NCBI GenBank assembly: GCA_022866545.1 | Contig: JALHUO010000172.1 | Span: forward strand, 1-32,695 | Length of the DNA stretch: 32,695 bases | Direction: 5' to 3' | Source: Dehalococcoidia bacterium | GTDB taxonomy: Bacteria > Chloroflexota > Dehalococcoidia > GIF9 > AB-539-J10 | Shown here: positions 1-8,220 of the stretch, piece after piece | Numbering within the stretch: the first letter of the stretch is position 1 | How the letters are laid out: every line of letters starts with the position of its first letter | Translations under genes and position numbers: made by a program | Notes under the pieces: generated by a model | Told to the model about the DNA's origin: nothing | What the model saw: the letters and a program-made list of their open reading frames with translations, nothing else | Database searches by the model: none

Positions 1-2
1 CT

Positions 3-104
3 GATGAGCTTGTCGATGGTCTGTCTCCTGATGAGACTTATGGTGAGAAACACCGCATCGCGAATGGCGAGATCTCTTTGGCAGTTAAAAAAAGCAGATC
101 GTAA
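3..104 (+). CDS. C-terminal fragment of an unidentified protein entering from the left edge
   Basis: Frame 3 is open from the window edge to TAA 102-104 (DELVDGLSPDETYGEKHRIANGEISLAVKKSRS*); no family recognised. Confidence 0.4.
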   Translation, partial: DELVDGLSPDETYGEKHRIANGEISLAVKKSRS

Positions 105-232
105 GCACTAAATACCAAACACTAAACAGTGTCAAAATACAGGACCCAAATGGGCAAGAGGTTTTTTGGGTTTATAGCGTTTGAAACTTGAGTTTGTTTG
201 GGATCTAGAGGTTAGGAGCTAGGATCTGTCCT
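104..232. repeat. AT-rich imperfect inverted repeat in a convergent intergenic gap
   Basis: Left arm aagcactaaataccaaacactaaac... is loosely complementary to right arm gtttgaaacttgagtttgtttgggatctagaggttaggagct; resembles the repeat at 24516-24660. Confidence 0.5.
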
Positions 233-234
233 TC

Positions 235-1338
235 TTAGGAACTCGGGTGTTCTATCAGTTGAGCCGACGTTGTTATCGTGTCGTTGCCTCTAACAAAGAC
301 TATGTCGACCTCTTCACCAATTTCGCTGCCTCGAATAGCTTGGACGAGGTCAGCAAGCTTGACTATTTCCTTGTCTGCGAAGCGGATAATAACATCGCCA
401 GTCTGTAATCCGGCAGCCTCCGCGGGGCCGCCTGCCACTATGTCTGCAATAAGGGCTCCCCTGTCCACAGAGAGATGCTCTGTTGCGGCCAGCAAAGGAG
501 TTACGGTAGATACGCCTACTCCCAGCCAGGGATAAGTCACACGACCGTAGCGAATTAGATCCTCAATGATGGGCTTAGCCTCATTGCTACTTATGGCATA
601 ACCTATACCTTCTACCTCGGAGGCGACTATCTTGACACTGGTAATGCCTATGACCTCGCCAGATATGTTGACCAGTGGGCCACCGCTATTGCCGGGATTG
701 ATGGCCGCCGTGGTTTGAATCAAACCGTAAAGGATATTTCCATCAACGTTCACCGGAACATTCAAGCGGCTGACTATTCCCTCAGTCGCTGTTATTCCCT
801 CTCCCAGAGCATTGCCGATCGCTAACACCCACTCGCCAAGTGACAGCAAACTTGAGTTGCCCCAATAGACATAGGGCAAATCTGTGGCATTTAGCCTTAT
901 CACAGCGAGGTCAGACAGAGAGTCAGTGCCCACTATATTGGCAAGGAAAGTCCTGCCATCAGTCAACTCGACGTAGATGCTCTGGGCATCTTCGACGACG
1001 TGGTTATTGGTGGCAATGTATCCTTTATCGTCGATAAGTATCCCGGACCCGGCAACATATTCTGTATACCGACCAAAGAAACCAGACACGACCATTTCTG
1101 AGATTACAGAAACCACGGAGGGCATTACTTCGGTAACCACCGGACGGAAATCAGGCAAGGAGGTAGCTGGCTCGCTCTGTGATGGGAAAGCCCAATTGGG
1201 ATCAGCGTACTGGGCTGTGCTATTTGACTGGGGCGCGCTCGATGGTGGGGAAACGAATAGAGTCGATAGAGCCCAGCCGCCAACAGTCAACGTCAGTGTT
1301 GCTACTGCTACGGCAGTCAGAATATACTTTCTAGACAT
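235..1338 (-). CDS. HtrA/DegP-like trypsin-type serine protease with PDZ domain, membrane-anchored or secreted
   Basis: N-terminal hydrophobic segment; NNHVVEDA, SDLAVIRL and GNSGGPL triad motifs; C-terminal PDZ (AAGLQTGDVIIRF). Confidence 0.95.
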   Translation of the reverse strand: MSRKYILTAVAVATLTLTVGGWALSTLFVSPPSSAPQSNSTAQYADPNWAFPSQSEPATSLPDFRPVVTEVMPSVVSVISEMVVSGFFGRYTEYVAGSGILIDDKGYIATNNHVVEDAQSIYVELTDGRTFLANIVGTDSLSDLAVIRLNATDLPYVYWGNSSLLSLGEWVLAIGNALGEGITATEGIVSRLNVPVNVDGNILYGLIQTTAAINPGNSGGPLVNISGEVIGITSVKIVASEVEGIGYAISSNEAKPIIEDLIRYGRVTYPWLGVGVSTVTPLLAATEHLSVDRGALIADIVAGGPAEAAGLQTGDVIIRFADKEIVKLADLVQAIRGSEIGEEVDIVFVRGNDTITTSAQLIEHPSS

Positions 1339-1344
1339 TTTTCG

Positions 1345-1360
1345 CTACGCCTATTATAGC
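1345..1360 (-). promoter_or_regulatory. Extended -10 (TGcTATAAT) upstream of htrA-like gene
   Basis: Reverse strand reads aacaaTGCTATAATaggcgtagcgaaaaATG. Confidence 0.45.
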
Positions 1361-1435
1361 ATTGTTATCTTCTCCTCAGAGAACCTGTGTCTGAATTCAA
1401 GATTGGCTGTGTCGGATCATTCAAAGAAAGCAGAC

Positions 1436-1465
1436 TTGACAATCCAGAATGCTACTCTTTATAAT
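1436..1465 (+). promoter_or_regulatory. Sigma70-type promoter for pyrG
   Basis: TTGACA (1436-1441), 18-nt spacer, TATAAT (1460-1465); both hexamers match consensus. Confidence 0.7.
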
Positions 1466-1543
1466 GAAAAGAAATCCAGGTTTGTTCCGCCTTTTGGGAC
1501 CATCTTACAAGATTTGGTTTTCTCTATACTCTTGTAGCAAGCA

Positions 1544-3172
1544 GTGAGTAAGTATATTTTCATTACTGGCGGCGTAGTTAGTTCTGTAGGCAAGGGAATT
1601 TCAGTAGCCTCTATCGGCAAGATATTGAAAAGCCGCGGTATATCTGTCTCGGTGCAGAAGCTTGATCCTTACCTGAATGTTGATCCGGGGACCATGTCCC
1701 CATTCCAGCACGGTGAAGTGTTTGTCACTCAGGATGGTGCTGAGACTGATTTGGATTTAGGACATTATGAGAGATTCATCGGTATTGAGTTGACGCAAGC
1801 TTCGAACGTCACTTCGGGCCAGGTTTATTCTTCGGTCATTGCTCATGAGAGGCGAGGGGATTTTCTGGGGGGCACAATTCAGGTGGTTCCCCACGTAACC
1901 AATGAAATAAAAAGACGGATAAGGAGAGTCGCCGAAATATCTCAGGCTGACATAGTGATTGTTGAAGTTGGCGGCACCGTCGGAGACATTGAAGGGCAAC
2001 CCTTTCTGGAAGCTATAAGACAGATGAGAAAAGACGAAGGCAGAGACAATGTGCTATATATTCATGTTACTTTTTTGCCGCATATCGCTGCCACTGATGA
2101 GCTTAAGACCAAGCCCACTCAACATAGCGTCAACGAATTGAGGAGAATTGGCGTTCAACCCGATGTTATACTGTGTCGCGGCGATAAGGAAATATCCGGC
2201 GCGATAAGGGACAAAATATCGCTATTTTGTGATGTAGACAAAGAAGCGGTCATTTCTTTGGTTACCAGCGAAACGATTTACGAAGTGCCCTTACTGCTTG
2301 AGGATGCCGGGTTAGTGGAATTCATAGTTCGCCGATTGGGATTAAGGGCTGAGAGGAGCAATCTAGAGGAGTGGCGGGCCATGGTAGCAAAGCTGAAAGC
2401 TCCGAAAGAGCCTGTAACCATCGGATTAGTAGGTAAATATGTGGGGCTTCGAGATGCCTATTACTCCGTGCGGGAGGCATTATGCCATGCAGCACTGGCT
2501 CACAATCGCGCAGTGAAAATAGAGTGGTTGGACTCAGAGCAATTGGATGGCATGGCCGATGATAAGCTGAGGCAAGTTCAGGGCATCATTGTTCCTGGTG
2601 GCTTTGGTTACCGGGGCATTGAGGGCATGATAAAGGCTGCCCAGTTTGCCCGAAAAAGAGAAATCCCTTACTTTGGTTTATGCCTGGGAATGCATATTAT
2701 GGTCATCGAGCTTGGGCGTCATGTCTTTCATACCGACAAAGTGAATTCCACTGAGTTCGATGCTGCTAGTGCCTATCCTGTTATTGACCTCCTGCCTGAA
2801 CAGCGTGGCGTGGAGGAAAAGGGAGGGACTATGAGGCTTGGGACTTATCCTTGCCAACTGGTGGCAGGGACAATAGCAGCTCGCACTTATGGAGTCCAAG
2901 TAGTCTACGAAAGGCATCGCCACCGTTATGAGTTCAACAATGATTTCCGGCAGCCGTTGGAAGAAGCCGGTATTGTAGCCTCTGGGTTATCCCCCGATGG
3001 AAGGTTAGTAGAAATTACTGAATTACGAGATCATCCGTGGATGCTTGGCTGCCAATTCCACCCTGAGTTCAAATCTCGCCCCGATTTTCCCCATCCGTTA
3101 TTCGTGGGATTCATTGGGGCAGCCAAAGAAACGCTTATTGAAGGTGCTCAGACGAGTCTACCGTTGAATTGA
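1544..3172 (+). CDS. pyrG: CTP synthase
   Basis: [31 protein letters not shown]-terminus; glutaminase motif [11 protein letters not shown]-terminal [11 protein letters not shown] start. Confidence 0.98.
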   Translation: MSKYIFITGGVVSSVGKGISVASIGKILKSRGISVSVQKLDPYLNVDPGTMSPFQHGEVFVTQDGAETDLDLGHYERFIGIELTQASNVTSGQVYSSVIAHERRGDFLGGTIQVVPHVTNEIKRRIRRVAEISQADIVIVEVGGTVGDIEGQPFLEAIRQMRKDEGRDNVLYIHVTFLPHIAATDELKTKPTQHSVNELRRIGVQPDVILCRGDKEISGAIRDKISLFCDVDKEAVISLVTSETIYEVPLLLEDAGLVEFIVRRLGLRAERSNLEEWRAMVAKLKAPKEPVTIGLVGKYVGLRDAYYSVREALCHAALAHNRAVKIEWLDSEQLDGMADDKLRQVQGIIVPGGFGYRGIEGMIKAAQFARKREIPYFGLCLGMHIMVIELGRHVFHTDKVNSTEFDAASAYPVIDLLPEQRGVEEKGGTMRLGTYPCQLVAGTIAARTYGVQVVYERHRHRYEFNNDFRQPLEEAGIVASGLSPDGRLVEITELRDHPWMLGCQFHPEFKSRPDFPHPLFVGFIGAAKETLIEGAQTSLPLN

Positions 3173-3176
3173 GAAG

Positions 3177-3839
3177 ATGAGGATATTCTTAGATACCGCC
3201 AACATAGAGCATATTCGCCATGGAGTCAGATTGGGGGTGGTGACGGGGGTGACCACGAACCCCAGCCTTGTATCGAAGGAAGGTAAAGTTGATTACCGAA
3301 AGTTAGTCCAGGAGATCTGTGCGATTGTCCCTGGCCCAGTATCTACGGAAGTGCTAGGTCAGGACGTTAAGACAATGGTGACTGAGGCCAGGGAAATATC
3401 GAAATGGGCGGACAATGTAGTGGTCAAGATACCGGCAAGCCCCGAGGGAGTGGAAGCTACATCGCTGCTGGCCAAGGAAAGCATAAAGGTGAATTTCACC
3501 TTATGCTTCACATTGAACCAGGCTTTACTGGCGGCGGAAGCAGGAGCCAGGTTCATAAGCCCTTTTGTAGGCAGATTGGATGATATCGGTGAGGATGGCA
3601 TGAGGGTAGTGGCTGACATTGTGGAATATCTGGATTATTATCAGCTACCCGCTCAAGTTATCGCCGCCAGCATCAGACATCCTCAGCATTGTCTGATGGC
3701 AGCTAAGGTTGGTGCTCATATCGCCACAGTGCCGTACGAGGTGTTGCTACAAATGATACGACACCCTTTGACAGATATAGGCATTCGGCGTTTTAGAGAT
3801 GACTGGAATAAGGTGATGGTGAGAGAGGAATTACTGTGA
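3177..3839 (+). CDS. Transaldolase / fructose-6-phosphate aldolase family
   Basis: MRIFLDTANIEHIRHGVRLGVVTGVTTNPSLVSKEG; NVVVKIPASPEG; FISPFVGRLDDIGEDG. Confidence 0.95.
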   Translation: MRIFLDTANIEHIRHGVRLGVVTGVTTNPSLVSKEGKVDYRKLVQEICAIVPGPVSTEVLGQDVKTMVTEAREISKWADNVVVKIPASPEGVEATSLLAKESIKVNFTLCFTLNQALLAAEAGARFISPFVGRLDDIGEDGMRVVADIVEYLDYYQLPAQVIAASIRHPQHCLMAAKVGAHIATVPYEVLLQMIRHPLTDIGIRRFRDDWNKVMVREELL

Positions 3840-3904
3840 GAAATACGTGAGACTGTGTCAATGAAGTCGAGATAAGAAGAAACTGTATTTAGAGAGAGGT
3901 CACT

Positions 3905-5170
3905 ATGTCAACTATGGGAGAACTAGAAAGCAAAAATCGAGATGAACTGGAGGCGATAGCCAAGGAGTGTGGCATCACCGGATACACTACCTTGAAGAAA
4001 CCGGACCTTGTCTATCGCATCTTGCAAGCGGAGGCACAGCAACAGGGAAATATATTCATAACTGGCGTCTTGGAAACCATAAGCGAGGGCTATGGCTTCT
4101 TGCGGCAGGACACCTTCCGGCGTGGTGCCAGTGATATCTACGTGTCGAATTCCCAGATACGCCGCTTCAACCTGAGAGATGGTGATTCTGTTTGTGGTCA
4201 AGCCAGACCTCCTAAAGAAGGCGAGAAATACTATAGCTTACTGAGAGTAGACAGTATCAATGGACTCGACCCTGAGCTAGGGAGGACACGGCGCAATTTC
4301 GGTTCGTTGACGCCTATTTTTCCGAATAAGCTCATTAATCTGGAAACAACATCAGACGAGTTGTCCACTCGTCTGATCAATCTGGTGACGCCTATAGGCC
4401 GGGGGCAAAGAGGTCTTATCGTATCGCCCCCTAAGGCAGGCAAGACTGTGCTTCTTCAGAAAATTGCCAACGCCGTAACCACTAATTACGACGATATTCA
4501 CCTTATGGTTTGCCTTATTGGAGAAAGACCCGAAGAAGTCACTGATATGAAGAGGTGTGTCAAGGCCGAGGTTATTGCCGCCACCTTCGATGAACCGGTA
4601 GAGAGCCAGACCCGGGTGGCGGAATTAGCATTGGAGAGAGCCAAAAGGCTGGTAGAAATGGGCAAGGATGTGGTTATACTCCTTGATGGCATTACCAGGC
4701 TTACAAGAGCTTACAACTTAGCCTTGCCTCCCAGTGGGCGCACTTTGTCTGGTGGCATTGACTCAACAGCGTTGCATCCTCCCAAGCGACTTTTCGGCAC
4801 TGCTCGTAACCTTGAGGAAGGGGGAAGTCTAACCATTATTGCCACTTGCCTCGTGGATACCGGAAGCCGTATGGACGAGCTAATATACGAAGAGTTTAAG
4901 GGAACGGGTAACATGGAACTTCACCTGGATAGGAAAATGTCTGAGCGCAGAACCTTCCCAGCTATAGATATTATGCCCAGCGGCACAAGAAGAGAAGAGC
5001 TTTTGTTGGATGAGAATACATTGAAACAAGTGTGGTTGCTCAGGCGTGTGATCAATATGATAGATAGTGACTCACCCAATCATGGTGAGGCTACACAAAG
5101 AATCTTGGAACGGCTAGCTAGGACAAAGAACAACGCCGAATTCCTGGCCACTCTATCTAAGGACATGTAA
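3905..5170 (+). CDS. rho: Transcription termination factor Rho
   Basis: Rho N-domain and CSD ([14 protein letters not shown]), Walker [49 protein letters not shown]. Confidence 0.98.
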   Translation: MSTMGELESKNRDELEAIAKECGITGYTTLKKPDLVYRILQAEAQQQGNIFITGVLETISEGYGFLRQDTFRRGASDIYVSNSQIRRFNLRDGDSVCGQARPPKEGEKYYSLLRVDSINGLDPELGRTRRNFGSLTPIFPNKLINLETTSDELSTRLINLVTPIGRGQRGLIVSPPKAGKTVLLQKIANAVTTNYDDIHLMVCLIGERPEEVTDMKRCVKAEVIAATFDEPVESQTRVAELALERAKRLVEMGKDVVILLDGITRLTRAYNLALPPSGRTLSGGIDSTALHPPKRLFGTARNLEEGGSLTIIATCLVDTGSRMDELIYEEFKGTGNMELHLDRKMSERRTFPAIDIMPSGTRREELLLDENTLKQVWLLRRVINMIDSDSPNHGEATQRILERLARTKNNAEFLATLSKDM

Positions 5171-5272
5171 GTCAAGACTGTCGCCCAACTTGTCACACAA
5201 GATGAAGTGAAAAAACGAAGCGGTCCCAGTTGGCTGGATAAATTCGGAGTTGGGGTTAAGAGGAGACTGGGC

Positions 5273-5383
5273 ATGAATATTCTCCTCTGTGGCAATTGTA
5301 AGTGGGACTGGAGGAGCGCTTGTCATCGCCCCGAGCGTCCCAACGCAACTTGGTGCCCTGATTACGTAAAGAAGGGCAAATGA
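5273..5383 (+). CDS. 36-aa four-cysteine small protein (MNILLCGNCKWDWRSACHRPERPNATWCPDYVKKGK)
   Basis: ATG preceded by AGGAG at 5261-5265 (7-nt spacing); C-X2-C-X7-C-X10-C pattern; too short for the supplied ORF track. Confidence 0.55.
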   Translation: MNILLCGNCKWDWRSACHRPERPNATWCPDYVKKGK

Positions 5384-5462
5384 CTGGGTTCCTGGTTGAT
5401 GCAGGAGCAGCCGCACTGGCAAAGCCTGAGAAACAGCAAGATATTAGCTATCAGCACCGCTG

Positions 5463-6659
5463 TTACCTGAGCTGATCCCTTGAATAGTCGAGAATCCTTC
5501 TGGCCACGATAAGCATATTGATCTGCCCTGTTCCTTCAAAGATATCATTTATCTTCGCGTCGCGCATCCACTTCTCCAGCAGGTACTTTCGCGAATAACC
5601 AAGTGGACCCATGATCTCAACTGCTTTCTGGGTGATTTTGGTAACAGCAAGGCCAGCTTTGGCCTTAGCCATTGATGCCTCCAGGTTATTGGGTTGAAAC
5701 TGGCTCATCATCCAGAGAGCTCGCAAAGTGAGGAGCTTGGCCGCCTTGTAGTTCGCTTCCATTTCCATTATGTCTCGTTCTAGCACAGTGAGCTTCTGCC
5801 TGGGAACGCCATACCGTATCTGTATGCCCTGCTTTCTAAGTGTTTCTTTGATGAAATCCAGGGCAGCACGTCCGACGCCGATGGCCATGGCGGCCACAAC
5901 AGGTCGCGTGGCATCAAATGTGGCCATTGCACCTTTGAAACCTTTGGTTTCGCCCTTGTCTACCTTCTTGACCTCCGGGCTGCCAAGTATATTCTCGAAG
6001 GGAATATGGCAGTTATCGAAAATGATAGTGGCCGTGTCACTGGCTCTAATCCCCAGCTTTTTCTCAAGCTTCTCTACTCTCATTCCCGGTGTTCCAGCCG
6101 GTACTACAAAAGATTTCATGCCCGCTCGTCCTGCTGATTTGTCCACAGTCGCCCAGACTACCACTAGGCCGCCGGGATTTTCCGCCGCACGTTTCCCCCA
6201 GGTGACGAAAATCTTCTCACCGTTCAATACCCACTCGGCACCGTCACGCGTAGCGGTAGCGGTGATGGCAGAGGTATCCGAGCCACAACCAGGCTCTGTC
6301 ATGGCCATGGCACCCCATTTCGGGTCGCCTTCGTTGAAGTGACCCAGGAAACGTGACAACTGTTCTTTGGTGCCCGAGGCAAAGATGGCAGCACCCCCGA
6401 GTCCCGGCCCAGGAACACACAAGAAGAGACCTGCATCTCCCCAGCAGAGCTCTTCGATTCTGAGACACGCGGTGACATCCAAGCCCAGAGCCAATGTACC
6501 CTTGTTTCTTTCCCCCCACGTCTTATCAATGAGTTCCCGAGGGCTTTCGTGTTCATGCTCGTCATAGTAACGGCTTACAGGCCGAAACAGCTCTTCTGCA
6601 AACTCGTGGGCTATATCTATTGCCTCCTTTTGTTCTTGGGTCGGTTCAAAGTCTATCAT
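5463..6659 (-). CDS. Acyl-CoA dehydrogenase family protein with catalytic Glu motif
   Basis: MTEPGCGSDTSAI, FVTWGKRA, C-terminal MRDAKINDIFEGTGQINMLIVARRIL. Confidence 0.95.
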   Translation of the reverse strand: MIDFEPTQEQKEAIDIAHEFAEELFRPVSRYYDEHEHESPRELIDKTWGERNKGTLALGLDVTACLRIEELCWGDAGLFLCVPGPGLGGAAIFASGTKEQLSRFLGHFNEGDPKWGAMAMTEPGCGSDTSAITATATRDGAEWVLNGEKIFVTWGKRAAENPGGLVVVWATVDKSAGRAGMKSFVVPAGTPGMRVEKLEKKLGIRASDTATIIFDNCHIPFENILGSPEVKKVDKGETKGFKGAMATFDATRPVVAAMAIGVGRAALDFIKETLRKQGIQIRYGVPRQKLTVLERDIMEMEANYKAAKLLTLRALWMMSQFQPNNLEASMAKAKAGLAVTKITQKAVEIMGPLGYSRKYLLEKWMRDAKINDIFEGTGQINMLIVARRILDYSRDQLR

Positions 6660-6675
6660 TGTGCAATACCTCCTT

Positions 6676-7770
6676 TCATACTATAGCCATGCCGTCAAAA
6701 GTGGCAAACCCGCGGCCATTCCTCAGCCAAAGCTCCACCGGGTGCTCGCGAACATAACCGTGCCCGCCCAGGATCTGTACACCGCGGTCAGTTACCATTA
6801 GAACCATATCGTCAGCATATGTTTTTACCAGAGATGCTTCTTTCGTCGCCTCTTCCTTTCGGTCTAGCTTCCAAGCGGCCTCCCAGGTCATTAATCTGGT
6901 AGCATCGATTTCGATTGCCATCTCCGCCAGCATGAAAGCGACCGTTTGGCGGGAGCCAATGGGCTCTCCGAAGGCAACACGCTCCTTAGCATAGTCCCTC
7001 GAGTATTCCATAGCAGCTTTAGCTACTCCTACAGCCATTGCCGACAGTGCTACGCGTGAACAATTCATGATACGGTTAAAATCATATCCCCGGGGATCAC
7101 CCAACAGGTTCTCTTTAGGAACATGGCAGTTTTTGAGGCTAAGCTCGTATGTGGTCAGAGCCCTTATACCCATGTTCTTCTCTCGCTCGCCAATTTCAAG
7201 CCCTTTTGTATCTCTTTCAACAATAAAAGCGTGACTGGTGCCATCTTCTGCTGCATAGACGAGCAGTAAGTCAGCTTCAGCAGCGAGAGGCACATAACAT
7301 TTCTCGCCATTGAGCACATACTCATTGCCGTCAAGTCGGGCAGTGGTTGATAGAGAATAAGGGTCGAAACCGAATCGCGGCTCAATGAGACCAGAGGTCG
7401 CTGCCTTATACTTCTCATCAGAGAAGAGGGGCAAGTATTTCTTTCTCTGGCTCTCCGTACCCATCTCGAGTATGGGATAGGCAAACAGAGCCGGGCAGAG
7501 AATGTGCATTGCCATTGAAAGGTCACCCCAGGCCAGTTCCTCTGCTATCAGCGAACCTGTGATAGCAGAGTGCTCTCCGCCAGGTCCGCCATACTCCTCG
7601 GGTATGCTGCTAGAGGTGAGTCCCATCTTCCAGGCAGTGTCTATGACACCCTCAGGAATCGCACCGTTCTCATCGCACTGTCGGTAGATTTTGCGCATCT
7701 CACCACTGGCAAACTGCTTCGCCATGCTCACAATCATTTGCTGTTCTTCTGTTGGACTAAACGAAATCAT
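6676..7770 (-). CDS. Acyl-CoA dehydrogenase family protein, short C-terminus
   Basis: Acyl-CoA dehydrogenase N- and middle-domain motifs; ILGGHGYVREHPVELWLRNGRGFATFDGMAIV end. Confidence 0.93.
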   Translation of the reverse strand: MISFSPTEEQQMIVSMAKQFASGEMRKIYRQCDENGAIPEGVIDTAWKMGLTSSSIPEEYGGPGGEHSAITGSLIAEELAWGDLSMAMHILCPALFAYPILEMGTESQRKKYLPLFSDEKYKAATSGLIEPRFGFDPYSLSTTARLDGNEYVLNGEKCYVPLAAEADLLLVYAAEDGTSHAFIVERDTKGLEIGEREKNMGIRALTTYELSLKNCHVPKENLLGDPRGYDFNRIMNCSRVALSAMAVGVAKAAMEYSRDYAKERVAFGEPIGSRQTVAFMLAEMAIEIDATRLMTWEAAWKLDRKEEATKEASLVKTYADDMVLMVTDRGVQILGGHGYVREHPVELWLRNGRGFATFDGMAIV

Positions 7771-8084
7771 GTTACGCTCCTTTCAATAGCCATGCCTGGC
7801 CTACAACACAGCCGGATTTTGAACCTTTGTGTTCCAGCATCAGCACAGTACTTGCTCAATGATTTGCGCGGACGCCGTATTATAATTGTTATGAGAAAAG
7901 ATTTCCAGAGGTCTATGTCGGTAATAACCGGGTAAGGGAAATTTGAGACCAGAGAGCGGCCCTAGCATTGCGCCCGGGGTCGGATGGTCATTTGGAGCAA
8001 ATTGAGGAAGCTGTCAGTCTTTTCGGCGACCGAATTCATTTCGACTCCTCGGAACAATATTACTGAAGTTTCTCCTATGACTGA

Positions 8085-8113
8085 TTGACATTGAAGCTGA
8101 CACCTTCTAAAAT
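8085..8113 (+). promoter_or_regulatory. Sigma70-type promoter for alaS
   Basis: TTGACA (8085-8090), 17-nt spacer, TAAAAT (8108-8113), about 107 nt before the GTG start. Confidence 0.6.
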
Positions 8114-8220
8114 CAAGAAGGTAAGTGAACCATACTACGAGAGTCCTGCAATGTTTGTTTGAATTGGATTTGTTGGGAGCCTTCAGGAAGTCCTAGGACT
8201 CATTGGAGTTAACTTAGCAA

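Noticed and set aside
977-1537. 186-aa + strand ORF
   Set aside because: Mostly antisense to the well-supported htrA-like gene and runs across the pyrG promoter; no recognisable protein features.
5168-5383. Programmed readthrough of the rho stop
   Set aside because: The frame is open, but the downstream ORF has its own ATG and RBS, which is simpler; kept only as an alternative in the microprotein finding.
5770-6342. 190-aa + strand ORF
   Set aside because: Antisense shadow of the acyl-CoA dehydrogenase; low-complexity Ser/Pro-rich translation.
7935-8220. T-box riboswitch upstream of alaS
   Set aside because: No AGGGTGGNACCGCG-like antiterminator and no terminator with U tract were found.
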